Below, piece after piece: positions 22,212 to 30,555 of a stretch of 31,613 nt of DNA. A model generated the notes under the pieces. That model was not told the DNA's origin, searched no databases, and saw only the letters and a program-made list of their open reading frames with translations. Source of the DNA: an uncultured Veillonella sp. Its GTDB lineage: Bacteria > Bacillota > Negativicutes > Veillonellales > Veillonellaceae. Made by a program: the position numbers and the translations under genes. The stretch lies in assembly GCF_938010505.1 (NCBI RefSeq), contig NZ_CALLVP010000027.1:1-31613 (forward strand), given 5' to 3'. Every line of letters starts with the position of its first letter. The first letter of the stretch is position 1.

Positions 22212-25121
22212 TTAACCTAGAGAAATGATGTTATCGAATACCTTACCAGCATCTTTAATTTTTTGTTCGTTTCCCATTGTACAAATATGATTGTCCTTCA
22301 ATACAGGTTCAACCACATCTGCTAGAGCAACGATATCCTCTGGCTTACAAGCGATAACTTGTTTACGAAACTCTACCTTATCCTCTAGTTTAGCACCACT
22401 AAAATACATTCCCATCGCACGTGGACCACGCAATGCAGGAGTCATTGGTAAATCTAAAGAGCTCATAGTACCGATAATATATTTTCGCATTTCACGATCA
22501 GTCAACGTGAACTCACGAAGGTATTGAGGTAACTCTTTATATACATTTAATGTTTCTACCAAGTTTGGATCGCGATAGCTACAGAAAATCATATTACCAT
22601 CGTCATAGAAATTTGCAAAGGCACCGTAAGCACCACCTTGTACACGAATGCGAATCCAAAGATATTCATAACGTAAAATCGTTTCCAATACACTCATTGG
22701 TCCCACGTGTTTATACCCATAGTCTATAAAGTTACCACCTTGAGCTACATATTGAACCTTACCAGCTGTAACGATACCATCATTACCAGACAAACGTGTA
22801 ATTTTTAATGTATCATTACTTAACTCAGTAGTATCCCAAGTTTCAATCAATGGTTTCATGAGATTTTCAAAGGCTTCTAATTCGCCTTCTTCACCAACGA
22901 ACATGATATCCACATTGTTAGCACGGAAAATCTTACGAGCTACATCAGCTAATTTTTCTGGCAATAATGGTAATGCCGCAGGATTAGAAGCCAATTCGCT
23001 AATCTTTTGATAATAGCCAAAGTTGCCATTATCTCTAAATTTACCAACTGCAGATACTTGAGCCATAACACGTTGACTTACGATGGAATTACCACGGCGG
23101 AATGCTTCATTATCCCAAATAGCTTTACACTCTTGAACAAGTTCAGTCAAACGGTTATCATCACTATAGTCTACTTTCTGTACTACTTCATTAATCAAGC
23201 GGCATAAGTCAGGCAATTTAGAATGCAATGCTTTAGCACGAACAATCATGAGAGGCGTAAATTCATCACGCTTACCATCTTTACTAATAGCCGTAATATC
23301 TGAGCTTAAGCCGCCAAGGTTCATATTGATATCTTTAGCCAAAGCTTCGTAGCCACGTTCAGATGTGTCAATGCGACCGAGAATATCACTTAAAATGTCG
23401 GCATAGAATAACTCATCTTCTGTAAGACAGCTTAAGTCAAAGTAGAACCCTACATAATTGATACCTTTTGTGAAAGTAGGTACAAAGTGTACTGTAGTAT
23501 TGCCAATTTTACTTTCACGACGTTCTACTGCTTCAATATTAGGATTTAAATCAGATAATTCAAGCAATGGAATCGACGCTAACGCTTCATCACTATCTGG
23601 AGCTTCTTGACGAAGTTTAAGTCGTTTTGTTTGCTCTACAATTGCATCGATTTCTTCTGGAGACATCTTAGCTTTTACAGCGGCTAAATGTTCTTTAACC
23701 TCTGCATCCTTACGCTCTTGAAGACCACGCTCAGGATAGATAGAAACAAGCACTTTATGATTGTTATTTAAAATAGATTGACGAATCAAATCTTCAAAAT
23801 ACGTACCTGATAAGCCCTTACGAATATTCACTAATGCTTCTTCGTAATGTAATAGCTCGAGTGGATCATTGTCATATAGCCAGTTATCCATCATGCGAAT
23901 AACATAAGCTAAACCGATTGGGCGACCACCAAAATCGCTTTCACGAAGAGCAAACTCAATGCTATTCAAGGAGGCTTCTAATAATTCTTTGTCTAAACCG
24001 TTATCACAAAGTTCTTGCAATGTAGACTCAACAATGCGTTGCAAGTCAGCTTGTTCATCGAGATTGGAACCAGTTGCTTGCACGGTCCACATTGGTTGAC
24101 GAATACTATCAAGATAATAACCACTTACATCAGAGCCGATACCTGCTTTCACCAAAGCCTGTTTAAGAGGAGCCGCAGGAGATGTCAACAAAGCATGTGT
24201 TAAAACCTCAAAAGCCAAGCTATGCTCAGGTGTTACATCAGGCAAAACATAGGCAAAAGAATGTAAAGTACGGTTATCTGTAGGTTCTTCAGAACCTACG
24301 CTGTATGGATAGCTCACCACTTTACCTGCCGTAAATGGAACTTGTAAGCCAACCTCAGTATCGACTTCAATAGCATCGAAATGACTTAAGTACTCATCAT
24401 TCAAGAATGCTAATTGCTCTTCAATATTCATATCACCATAAAGGAAAATATAGCTATTGGACGGATGATAATGAACGCGATAGAACTCTTGGAACTCTTC
24501 ATAAGTTAAATCTGTAATATGATCAGGATCCCCACCAGAATCAACACCGTAAGTGGTATCTGGGAAAAGCTCACGCATCATTTGACGTTCTAAAACGGAA
24601 TCCGGAGAGGAATAAACCCCCTTCATCTCATTAAATACAACACCTTTATAGGTAAGTTCATCTTCCGCATTATCTAGTTCATAATGCCAGCCTTCTTGCA
24701 TCACGATTTCTGCATCATCGCGAACGCGTGGATACAATACAGCATCAAGATATACGTCCATCAAATTGTGGAAGTCTTTATCGTTTTTGCTGGCTACTGG
24801 ATACATCGTTTTATCAGGATATGTCATAGCGTTTAAGAACGTGTTTAAAGACCCCTTAACAAGCTCAACAAATGGCTCTTTTAAAGGAAACTTACGAGAA
24901 CCACATAAAACGGAATGTTCCATAATATGTGCTACACCAGTACTATTATGTGGCGTGGTTCTAAAAGCAATATTGAATACTTTATTAGAATCTGGTGAAT
25001 CAATATAAATTAATCGTGCACCAGACTTTTCGTGTTTCATTTCATAAGCGGTACCATTGATTTCATCAATGCGCTCAATGCGGTCAAGGCGAAAGCCAGA
25101 ATAAACCTTATTTATTTCCAT
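22212..25121 (-). CDS. M16C-family zinc metalloprotease (presequence-protease-like)
   Basis: This 969-residue protein is full length for the PreP/Cym1-like M16C branch, which folds into two clam-shell halves and degrades peptides. The inverted zinc motif HIMEH is at H65-E68-H69, and the distal ligand is E165 in GVVFNEMKGVYSSPDS. Other typical stretches are GSRKFPLKEPFVELVKGSL (core KEPFVELVKGSL) and NAMTYPDKTMYPVAS in the first half, and GGAYGAFANFYDDG in the second half, followed by the C-terminal RGPRAMGMYFSGA. There is no signal peptide, so it probably acts on peptides in the cytoplasm. GAAGGGA precedes ATG 25121. Confidence 0.93.
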   Translation of the reverse strand: MEINKVYSGFRLDRIERIDEINGTAYEMKHEKSGARLIYIDSPDSNKVFNIAFRTTPHNSTGVAHIMEHSVLCGSRKFPLKEPFVELVKGSLNTFLNAMTYPDKTMYPVASKNDKDFHNLMDVYLDAVLYPRVRDDAEIVMQEGWHYELDNAEDELTYKGVVFNEMKGVYSSPDSVLERQMMRELFPDTTYGVDSGGDPDHITDLTYEEFQEFYRVHYHPSNSYIFLYGDMNIEEQLAFLNDEYLSHFDAIEVDTEVGLQVPFTAGKVVSYPYSVGSEEPTDNRTLHSFAYVLPDVTPEHSLAFEVLTHALLTSPAAPLKQALVKAGIGSDVSGYYLDSIRQPMWTVQATGSNLDEQADLQRIVESTLQELCDNGLDKELLEASLNSIEFALRESDFGGRPIGLAYVIRMMDNWLYDNDPLELLHYEEALVNIRKGLSGTYFEDLIRQSILNNNHKVLVSIYPERGLQERKDAEVKEHLAAVKAKMSPEEIDAIVEQTKRLKLRQEAPDSDEALASIPLLELSDLNPNIEAVERRESKIGNTTVHFVPTFTKGINYVGFYFDLSCLTEDELFYADILSDILGRIDTSERGYEALAKDINMNLGGLSSDITAISKDGKRDEFTPLMIVRAKALHSKLPDLCRLINEVVQKVDYSDDNRLTELVQECKAIWDNEAFRRGNSIVSQRVMAQVSAVGKFRDNGNFGYYQKISELASNPAALPLLPEKLADVARKIFRANNVDIMFVGEEGELEAFENLMKPLIETWDTTELSNDTLKITRLSGNDGIVTAGKVQYVAQGGNFIDYGYKHVGPMSVLETILRYEYLWIRIRVQGGAYGAFANFYDDGNMIFCSYRDPNLVETLNVYKELPQYLREFTLTDREMRKYIIGTMSSLDLPMTPALRGPRAMGMYFSGAKLEDKVEFRKQVIACKPEDIVALADVVEPVLKDNHICTMGNEQKIKDAGKVFDNIISLG

Positions 25122-25170
25122 GCTGTCCCTTCTTTCTATATAAATATAATTATTTCTCTCTGAATAATTT

Positions 25171-25179
25171 ATTATATCA
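25171..25179 (-). promoter_or_regulatory. Candidate extended -10 promoter of the M16C protease gene
   Basis: TGATATAAT on the minus strand is a perfect TATAAT with the extended TG, 50 bases before the start codon. No good -35 is visible. Confidence 0.5.
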
Positions 25180-25227
25180 TATCGATGACTCTATATATAG
25201 ATGTTAAGAATAATTATCGAATTACAA

Positions 25228-25257
25228 AACCCCATAGGCGGTTATGCCCATGGGGTT
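25228..25257 (-). terminator. Terminator of the lysC operon
   Basis: The 8-bp arms AACCCCAT and ATGGGGTT, with an inner GGC/GCC pair, lie 5 bases past the stop at 25262. On the minus strand the hairpin ends in GGGGTTTTG, a short T run. Confidence 0.75.
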
Positions 25258-25261
25258 CATT

Positions 25262-25579
25262 TTATTTATTATGTTGCATTTGCCACTTTTGATTGCGGCG
25301 CAAGGTTAATAAGCCTTCTAAGACGGCTTCGAATTGTATAAAGCTCAATGTATATGGTTGATACATATCTGGTACGACCTTGTAAGAAATAGTAACCTCT
25401 GCTTTATCATAATCGTAGAAGATACCATGCAAATTACTTACCGTAGTATAACCAGTTTGAGCTTGCTCCAATGTAGGAATAGGCTGATTTTTTAGATTTC
25501 CTAGTAGATCGCTAATGAAACCTTCCTTACGACCTTGGTCATTGAGCATTTCATCCATAAAACTACGTAGACTATCCAT
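25262..25579 (-). CDS. Conserved-looking small protein of unknown function
   Basis: I do not recognise this 105-residue acidic-to-neutral protein. It has no signal peptide, membrane segment or cysteine. The N-terminal part (MDSLRSFMDEMLNDQGRKEGF) looks helical. The middle (GYTTVSNLHGIFYDYDKAEVTISYKVVPD) looks like beta strands, and the last 35 residues are amphipathic with a basic end (LRRNQKWQMQHNK). It starts 7 bases after the lysC stop and is followed by a terminator, so it is almost surely cotranscribed with lysC. No function is assigned. Confidence 0.7.
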   Translation of the reverse strand: MDSLRSFMDEMLNDQGRKEGFISDLLGNLKNQPIPTLEQAQTGYTTVSNLHGIFYDYDKAEVTISYKVVPDMYQPYTLSFIQFEAVLEGLLTLRRNQKWQMQHNK

Positions 25580-25586
25580 GAATAAA

Positions 25587-26816
25587 TTAACCTCGTTGGT
25601 CTAACAACAAGCTATTGTGAATTACACGAACAGCATCTTTTACGCGTTCTTCAGCAACAAGGCAAGAAATACTAATTTCAGAAGTAGAAATGATTTCGAT
25701 ATTGATGCCTTCTTGGCTCAAGATATCAAACATTTGAGCAGCTACGCCAGGTTGACCTAACATACCTGCACCAATAATGGAAACTTTCGCCATTTTTTCG
25801 TCGATATTAACTGCTTCAATATCTACTGCTTTTTGTAATTCTTCCAAAACCTCACGAGCCAATACAACATCATCCATAGCTACTGTAAAGATAAGGTCAG
25901 TTTTTGGTTCACCAACGGAGCGGATAGATTGAACAATCATATCTACATCAACATTTTTAGCAGCCAATGCTTTGAACACAGTCGCTGCAACACCTGGTTT
26001 ATTTTCAACGCCTACAAGGGCTACTTTTGCCGTATTAGTATCATCAGCTACGCCAGTAATTACATGTTTATTTGCTTCCACAGTATAATCCTCCCGAATA
26101 ATAGTACCTAGTTTATCACTAAATGTAGAACGTACATGAATAGGTACACCATAACGGAAACCCATTTCTACGGCACGCGGTTGCATTACACCTGCACCGA
26201 GACGAGCCATTTCAAGCATTTCGCCATACGTTACTTCTTCTAATTTGAAAGCTTCTTGAGCTACGCGAGGATCTGTAGAATATACACCATCTACGTCTGT
26301 GAAGATTTCACAGACATCCGCTTTCATAGCGCCTGCCAATGCAACAGCTGTTGTATCAGAGCCACCACGACCTAATGTAACCATGTCACCATATTCAGTA
26401 ATACCTTGGAAACCAGCAACTACTACTATGTTACCTTCATCCAGAGCTTTGAACACGCGATTTGGATCTACGCCCAAAATGCGGCCTTTATTAAAGCTAT
26501 CACTAGTTGTGATACCTGCTTGGTCACCTGTTAAAGATACAGATTTTTGACCACGTTCGTTAAAAGCCATTGCCATCAATGCAATCGTTACTTGCTCACC
26601 TGTAGATAATAAGCGGTCCATTTCACGACCATACGGCTTAGATGTTACTTGCTTAGCCAATGCTACCAAGTCATCAGTTGTATCACCCATAGCGGATACA
26701 ACGAGAACGATTTTATCGTCTGCTTGCTTCTCACGAAGGACGCGATCAACAATATTAAATATTTTTTCTGGTGTAGCTACGGAACTGCCACCAAATTTTT
26801 TAACGATTAAGGCCAC
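25587..26816 (-). CDS. lysC: Aspartate kinase LysC
   Basis: LysC phosphorylates L-aspartate, the first step to diaminopimelate, lysine, threonine and methionine. The 409-residue monofunctional enzyme has the kinase start VKKFGGSSVATPEKI (K7-F8-G9-G10-S11-S12), FQGITEYGDMVTLGRGGSDTTA (core TLGRGGSDTTA) and EIFTDVDGVYSTDPR. Two C-terminal ACT domains follow (about 265-335 and 340-409, with KPGVAATVFKALAAKNVDVD and QPGVAAQMFDILSQEGINIE). The start codon is GTG 26816, with GAGGG 7 bases upstream. DAP demand in this cell fits MurE's DNPR motif. No lysine riboswitch is visible upstream. Confidence 0.96.
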   Translation of the reverse strand: MALIVKKFGGSSVATPEKIFNIVDRVLREKQADDKIVLVVSAMGDTTDDLVALAKQVTSKPYGREMDRLLSTGEQVTIALMAMAFNERGQKSVSLTGDQAGITTSDSFNKGRILGVDPNRVFKALDEGNIVVVAGFQGITEYGDMVTLGRGGSDTTAVALAGAMKADVCEIFTDVDGVYSTDPRVAQEAFKLEEVTYGEMLEMARLGAGVMQPRAVEMGFRYGVPIHVRSTFSDKLGTIIREDYTVEANKHVITGVADDTNTAKVALVGVENKPGVAATVFKALAAKNVDVDMIVQSIRSVGEPKTDLIFTVAMDDVVLAREVLEELQKAVDIEAVNIDEKMAKVSIIGAGMLGQPGVAAQMFDILSQEGINIEIISTSEISISCLVAEERVKDAVRVIHNSLLLDQRG

Positions 26817-27091
26817 AATAATCCCTCATTTAACTATGTTTACTAAATATCAATATGCATATACTTTACCACAAACAAATAGCACTGTAAAGGGATGTAC
26901 AGCATTTAATCCACTGGAGTGATACAAAACTCCTTTTTATGTGGACATCAAAAATAAAATATTATGTCTATACTTTAATGAATATACATTAAATAGTCAT
27001 ATCATATATTCCTCATAACACTATTAAGTATCTATTATTGATAGCTAAAATTACGTTCTTATCACACGATAGAAAACACATAGATATACAA
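26817..27091. other. Intergenic region upstream of lysC
   Basis: This AT-rich stretch holds a degenerate motif (26904-26948) related to 20121-20170 and, just beyond its high end, the terminator of the superoxide reductase gene. A lysC promoter must lie here but no hexamer pair stands out. The multi-helix GC-rich pattern of a lysine riboswitch is absent. Confidence 0.55.
26904..26948. repeat. Degenerate intergenic motif, copy 2
   Basis: On the plus strand the order is TTTAATCCACT overlapping the small palindrome CACTGGAGTG, then ATAC, ACTCCTT and ATGTGGACAT, with TTATG downstream. It matches the block order of copy 1 with different spacing. Confidence 0.35.
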
Positions 27092-27117
27092 AAAGACCAG
27101 CCCTAGGGCTGGTCTTT
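27092..27117 (-). terminator. Terminator of the superoxide reductase gene
   Basis: This is a perfect 26-bp palindrome, AAAGACCAGCCC with its mirror, followed on the minus strand by further T residues (TTTTTG). It lies 18 bases past the stop. Confidence 0.92.
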
Positions 27118-27135
27118 ATTAGTTGTTTTAGTTAA

Positions 27136-27525
27136 TTAAGCAACTACGATATCTTTTTCGGATTCCCACAAGCCATGGATGTTGCAGTAGGAAACAGCGA
27201 TCAATTTACCGGATTTTTTCAAAGCTACTGCTAAAGTACCTTCGGAAACTGCTGCTACAGGGCCTTCGTTTGCAGTTGCACCGTCACCATGAACGTTGAA
27301 CTCGATAGCGCCAACTTCGAATGGTAATTGAGTGCCTTCAGCTACGAAGTACAATTTAATCCAATCAATGTGATGTTCTACAGTGTTTGGATGCGCAATG
27401 TCTTTGCCTACGGATAAAGTAACGTGGAATGTTTCACCTGCTTTTACAGTGTCAACTGTTTCGATAACAGGAACGTGTTTTTCAGTAGCGAAATCGCCAG
27501 ATTTAATGTAATCATGTACAGCCAT
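27136..27525 (-). CDS. Superoxide reductase, one-iron type (neelaredoxin-like)
   Basis: The enzyme reduces superoxide to hydrogen peroxide without making oxygen, a typical defence of anaerobes. ATG 27525 (129 residues, MAVHDYIKSGDF) has AGGAGG 7 bases upstream; an upstream extension to 27567 lacks such a site. The Fe(His)4Cys centre is complete: H17, H45, H51, C114 and H117, with E15-K16-H17 and the CNIHGLW loop. K16 is the lysine that guides substrate. There is no N-terminal desulforedoxin domain, so this is the class with only the catalytic iron. It is a single-gene unit with its own promoter and terminator. Confidence 0.93.
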   Translation of the reverse strand: MAVHDYIKSGDFATEKHVPVIETVDTVKAGETFHVTLSVGKDIAHPNTVEHHIDWIKLYFVAEGTQLPFEVGAIEFNVHGDGATANEGPVAAVSEGTLAVALKKSGKLIAVSYCNIHGLWESEKDIVVA

Positions 27526-27598
27526 AGTTAACCTCCTGGTTAGTATTATATACATACTTAATGTCAAGAATATTGAGCACCTCTGTGCTTATGACTAT

Positions 27599-27651
27599 AT
27601 TATACATTTTCGATATAGTTTTAGCAAGTTCTTTTTCGATATTTTTCGATT
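27599..27651 (-). promoter_or_regulatory. Superoxide reductase promoter with three TATCGAAA-like repeats
   Basis: On the minus strand TTGCTA (27627-27622), a 17-base spacer and a perfect TATAAT (27604-27599) form a good promoter. TTTTCGAT on the plus strand occurs three times, starting at 27607, 27633 and 27643. The first copy lies in the spacer, and the other two lie upstream, 10 bases apart. Confidence 0.7.
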
Positions 27652-27664
27652 TTTTTGAATTTAG

Positions 27665-28207
27665 TTAGAATTCAATTCCTCTAGCAGCCTTAATACCCTT
27701 TTCATAAGCATGCTTTACTATATTCATTTCCGTCACGGTATCTGCCATTTCAATAATTTCAGGTTTAGCATAGCGCCCAGTCAAAATAACATGAAGTCTT
27801 TCCGGCTTATTTTTAAGCATTTCTACTACAGAGTTTACATCGATAAGCTCATAATTAATAGCATTATTTATTTCATCCATAATGATGAGATCCCACTGAT
27901 CGGAGTTTACTTCTTCCACCAATGTACGCCACGCTACTTGTGCTGCTTCTTTATGGCGAGCAAGCTCAGCTTCCCCTACCTCATCACGTTTATAGTAAAT
28001 AAAGCCTTTACCCATAGAGCGAATTTCAACTTGATCTCCTAGTTTAGCGAGACCTGCTAATTCACCATAGCCATTACCGCTCTTAATAAATTGTAATATA
28101 AGAACCTTAAAACCTTGTCCAACAGCACGCAAAACAACACCTAAAGCAGCTGTTGTTTTACCTTTGCCATTGCCTGTATTAACTAGAATTAAGCCTCGTT
28201 CATTCAT
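27665..28207 (-). CDS. cobO: Corrinoid adenosyltransferase (CobO/BtuR type)
   Basis: The 180-residue ATP:cob(I)alamin adenosyltransferase transfers the adenosyl group from ATP to reduced corrinoid. The P-loop is N10-TGNGKGKTT at the N-terminus, followed by FIKSGNGYGEL, DLIIMDEINNAINY (Walker-B-like) and HVILTGRYAKPEIIEMADTVTEM (cores VILTGRYAKP and ADTVTEM), all typical of CobO/CobA. It is the last gene of the cobalamin group, 148 bases after cbiA. AAGGAGC precedes the ATG. Confidence 0.94.
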   Translation of the reverse strand: MNERGLILVNTGNGKGKTTAALGVVLRAVGQGFKVLILQFIKSGNGYGELAGLAKLGDQVEIRSMGKGFIYYKRDEVGEAELARHKEAAQVAWRTLVEEVNSDQWDLIIMDEINNAINYELIDVNSVVEMLKNKPERLHVILTGRYAKPEIIEMADTVTEMNIVKHAYEKGIKAARGIEF

Positions 28208-28272
28208 AATAGCTCCTTTAATACGAACCTGCCCCTTAAGAATTAACTATTCCCAATCAATAACATCCCACT

Positions 28273-28344
28273 AATACTTAATGATGTAATCACAACAATA
28301 CTTATTGATGCAAGCCCAATAATACTTAGTGATATAAACCTATT
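28273..28344. repeat. Three tandem 24-bp repeats between cbiA and cobO
   Basis: Three exact-length units (28273-28296, 28297-28320, 28321-28344) each start AATACTTA and continue with a TGAT block; the second halves are more variable. They fill most of the gap between the two genes. On the minus strand the units stay open in one frame and would encode an eight-residue hydrophobic repeat (SLSII-, SISIV-, SLSIS-), but no standard start codon is seen at its head. Confidence 0.7.
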
Positions 28345-28355
28345 AAATACATCAA

Positions 28356-29732
28356 TTACTTTTGGGCTTTATAAGTGGCACATGTATCAACAAAGTGTTG
28401 TGCCCCTTCATCAGAGCCAGCAAAGTTCAAATGTAAGTAAGAGGCTAATATATTTTTTGTTGCATAGCCACCATCATAAGATTGAGGTTTGCGGCCCCCT
28501 TCTAAATGGAATGCCCATGGGAAGTCATCTATAGTTGGTTCCATTGTAGAGAAGTGGAACTCATGCCCACGAAGAGCTGTATTCGTAGCACCTAGCAAAG
28601 TATCTCGTTTCGCAGTTGCTGTAACATAACCCACCTTTTGAAGTTTCTGCTGCATCACACAATTTGCAGGTACAATACCTACGGTTTCATAAATGGCACC
28701 TTCAAAGTCATGAATGCTTTCACAAAGATACATGAGGCCACCACATTCGGCATAAATAGGCATACCTTGTTCATTAGCTTTGCGGATGGACTCCTTCATA
28801 GACTCATTGCTTGATAAGTGGAGCAAGAACATTTCAGGGAAGCCACCACCGAATACAAGTCCGTCTACATCAGGAATCACCAAATCATTAAGCGGGCTAA
28901 AGTAAACGAGCTCAGCCCCTTTTTCCTCTAACGCAGCAAGGCTAGCTGGATAGTAAAAAGAGAACGCCTCATCATAAGCTACACCAATTTTTACATGTTT
29001 TTCAATGGATTTAGCATCTATAGCATCTGGTAATTCGATAGTTGGTGCACTAGAGGCAATATTCAACAATTGATCGAGATTTACCATTTTTTCCACAGCT
29101 TCACGAATCGTATTAATCGCCTCTGTTGGATCGATTTCAGTAACTGGTGTAAGTCCTAGATGACGCTCTGGAGAATGCATACGGTCATCACGATAAATGG
29201 CACCGATAACGGGTGCGCCAATTTTATCCATCCCTTCACGAACCATACGCTCATGATTAGCTGAGCCTAAGCGGTTCAAGATGACACCGCCAAAGTTTAC
29301 CTCTGGGTCATAATCACGGAAACCTTTTGCAATAGCAGCCGCACTTTCACCCATAGCCTTACAATCAATAACAAGCACCACTGGTGCATTTAACTGTTTA
29401 GCAATTTGAGCTGTAGAACTAACGCCCTCTCGACCACCATCATAGAGACCCATAACACCTTCAATAATAGCAAGGTCTACATCGTGCGCCATAGTAGCAA
29501 AAAAAGGATTCAATTTGTGAGGTGGAACGAGCCACGTATCTAAATTATAACTGTTACGGCCGGATGCAATTTTATGAAAGCCCGGATCAATATAATCCGG
29601 GCCCACTTTAAAAGATTGCACCGTACGTCCACCATTTGCATAAGCAGCCAATAAGCCCGCTACGATAGTTGTTTTACCAACACCAGAATTAGTGCCAGCA
29701 ATGACAACGCGTGGAATCTGTACTGTGTTCAT
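28356..29732 (-). CDS. cbiA: Cobyrinate a,c-diamide synthase CbiA/CobB
   Basis: The enzyme amidates the a and c side chains of cobyrinic acid using glutamine and ATP. The 458-residue protein has an N-terminal dethiobiotin-synthetase-like ATPase domain with AGTNSGVGKTT (12-22), FKVGPDYIDPGFH (41-53) and EGVMGLYDG. A C-terminal class I amidotransferase-like domain follows with LVFGGGFPE and the nucleophile C330 in YAECGGLMYL. GHEFHFS near the C-terminus is typical of CbiA. It follows cobI after 29 bases. Confidence 0.96.
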   Translation of the reverse strand: MNTVQIPRVVIAGTNSGVGKTTIVAGLLAAYANGGRTVQSFKVGPDYIDPGFHKIASGRNSYNLDTWLVPPHKLNPFFATMAHDVDLAIIEGVMGLYDGGREGVSSTAQIAKQLNAPVVLVIDCKAMGESAAAIAKGFRDYDPEVNFGGVILNRLGSANHERMVREGMDKIGAPVIGAIYRDDRMHSPERHLGLTPVTEIDPTEAINTIREAVEKMVNLDQLLNIASSAPTIELPDAIDAKSIEKHVKIGVAYDEAFSFYYPASLAALEEKGAELVYFSPLNDLVIPDVDGLVFGGGFPEMFLLHLSSNESMKESIRKANEQGMPIYAECGGLMYLCESIHDFEGAIYETVGIVPANCVMQQKLQKVGYVTATAKRDTLLGATNTALRGHEFHFSTMEPTIDDFPWAFHLEGGRKPQSYDGGYATKNILASYLHLNFAGSDEGAQHFVDTCATYKAQK

Positions 29733-29761
29733 AGATATTACCTCGTAATACGATGTGTTTG

Positions 29762-30469
29762 TTAACGATCCTTGCGTTTTGCAAGAATTGTAGATAAGTA
29801 GTTGAGTTTAGTATCTTTTGGCATATTATCTAAACCCACGAATACTTGCTCATCAGGCAAACCTACACGACTAATCATAACCGCATCATCTGCCATATTA
29901 TGTTTAATCAATGTTTCTTGTACTTCATCAAAGTTTTTATATACTTTCATGATAACCGCATCATCTGCAACAGCTAATACAGCATCGATTTTTTCTTTAG
30001 GAGCTGTAGCTGGAACGATAGCTAATACCTCTTCCTTTTCTACAATTGGATAGCCAAGGTGAGAGCCAATAGCACAGAATGCAGTAACGCCAGGAATCGT
30101 TTCAATTTCATGACCTGTGTTTTCAATCAAGCGATATACATACATATATGTGCTGTAGAACATAGGGTCACCCAATGTTAAGAATACAACGCTTTTACCT
30201 TCATCTAAATAAGACAAGATAATGCGTTTAGCTTCTTGCCAGCCTTCCTCTTGCGTAGAATCATCCAATACCATTGGGAATACTACAGGAACGATTTCTG
30301 TATGTTCTTGGATATATGGGGATGCGATATCAAGGGCTACAGAGCCATCTTTCTTTTCTGTTTTAGGTGTGATAATAATATCTGCTTCACCTACGATGCG
30401 AGCAGCTTTCACAGTCATTAATTCAGAATCGCCAGGGCCTACGCCAATACCATATAATTTACCTTTCAT
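29762..30469 (-). CDS. cobI: Precorrin-2/cobalt-factor II C20-methyltransferase
   Basis: The 235-residue tetrapyrrole methylase uses S-adenosylmethionine to methylate C20. Motifs are GIGVGPGDSELMTVKA (7-22), VFLTLGDPMFYSTYMYVYR (core TLGDPMFYST) and the ETIPGVTAFCAIGSHLGYPI segment (core IPGVTAFCAI), which fit the CobI/CbiL branch rather than other methylases of the pathway. With the cobalt-early chelatase CbiK next door, the CbiL (cobalt-factor II) reaction is more likely. AGGAGA precedes the ATG. Confidence 0.93.
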   Translation of the reverse strand: MKGKLYGIGVGPGDSELMTVKAARIVGEADIIITPKTEKKDGSVALDIASPYIQEHTEIVPVVFPMVLDDSTQEEGWQEAKRIILSYLDEGKSVVFLTLGDPMFYSTYMYVYRLIENTGHEIETIPGVTAFCAIGSHLGYPIVEKEEVLAIVPATAPKEKIDAVLAVADDAVIMKVYKNFDEVQETLIKHNMADDAVMISRVGLPDEQVFVGLDNMPKDTKLNYLSTILAKRKDR

Positions 30470-30521
30470 GGGTATCTCCTATTCTTATAGTCACACTCTA
30501 TTTATAATTGCAATATCTTTT

Positions 30522-30550
30522 ATTATAACCAATTTATGCAATATATACAA
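30522..30550 (-). promoter_or_regulatory. Candidate internal promoter upstream of cobI
   Basis: On the minus strand TTGTAT (30550-30545), a 17-base spacer and a perfect TATAAT (30527-30522) lie in the 86-base cbiK-cobI gap. cobI, cbiA and cobO could thus be transcribed apart from cbiK. Confidence 0.55.
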
Positions 30551-30555
30551 AGGCA

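Noticed and set aside
26817..27091. Lysine riboswitch upstream of lysC
   Set aside because: The region is AT-rich and lacks the several long GC-containing helices such an element needs.
28273..28344. CRISPR-like array
   Set aside because: The repeats are contiguous 24-bp units without spacers, so this is a tandem repeat and not a CRISPR array.
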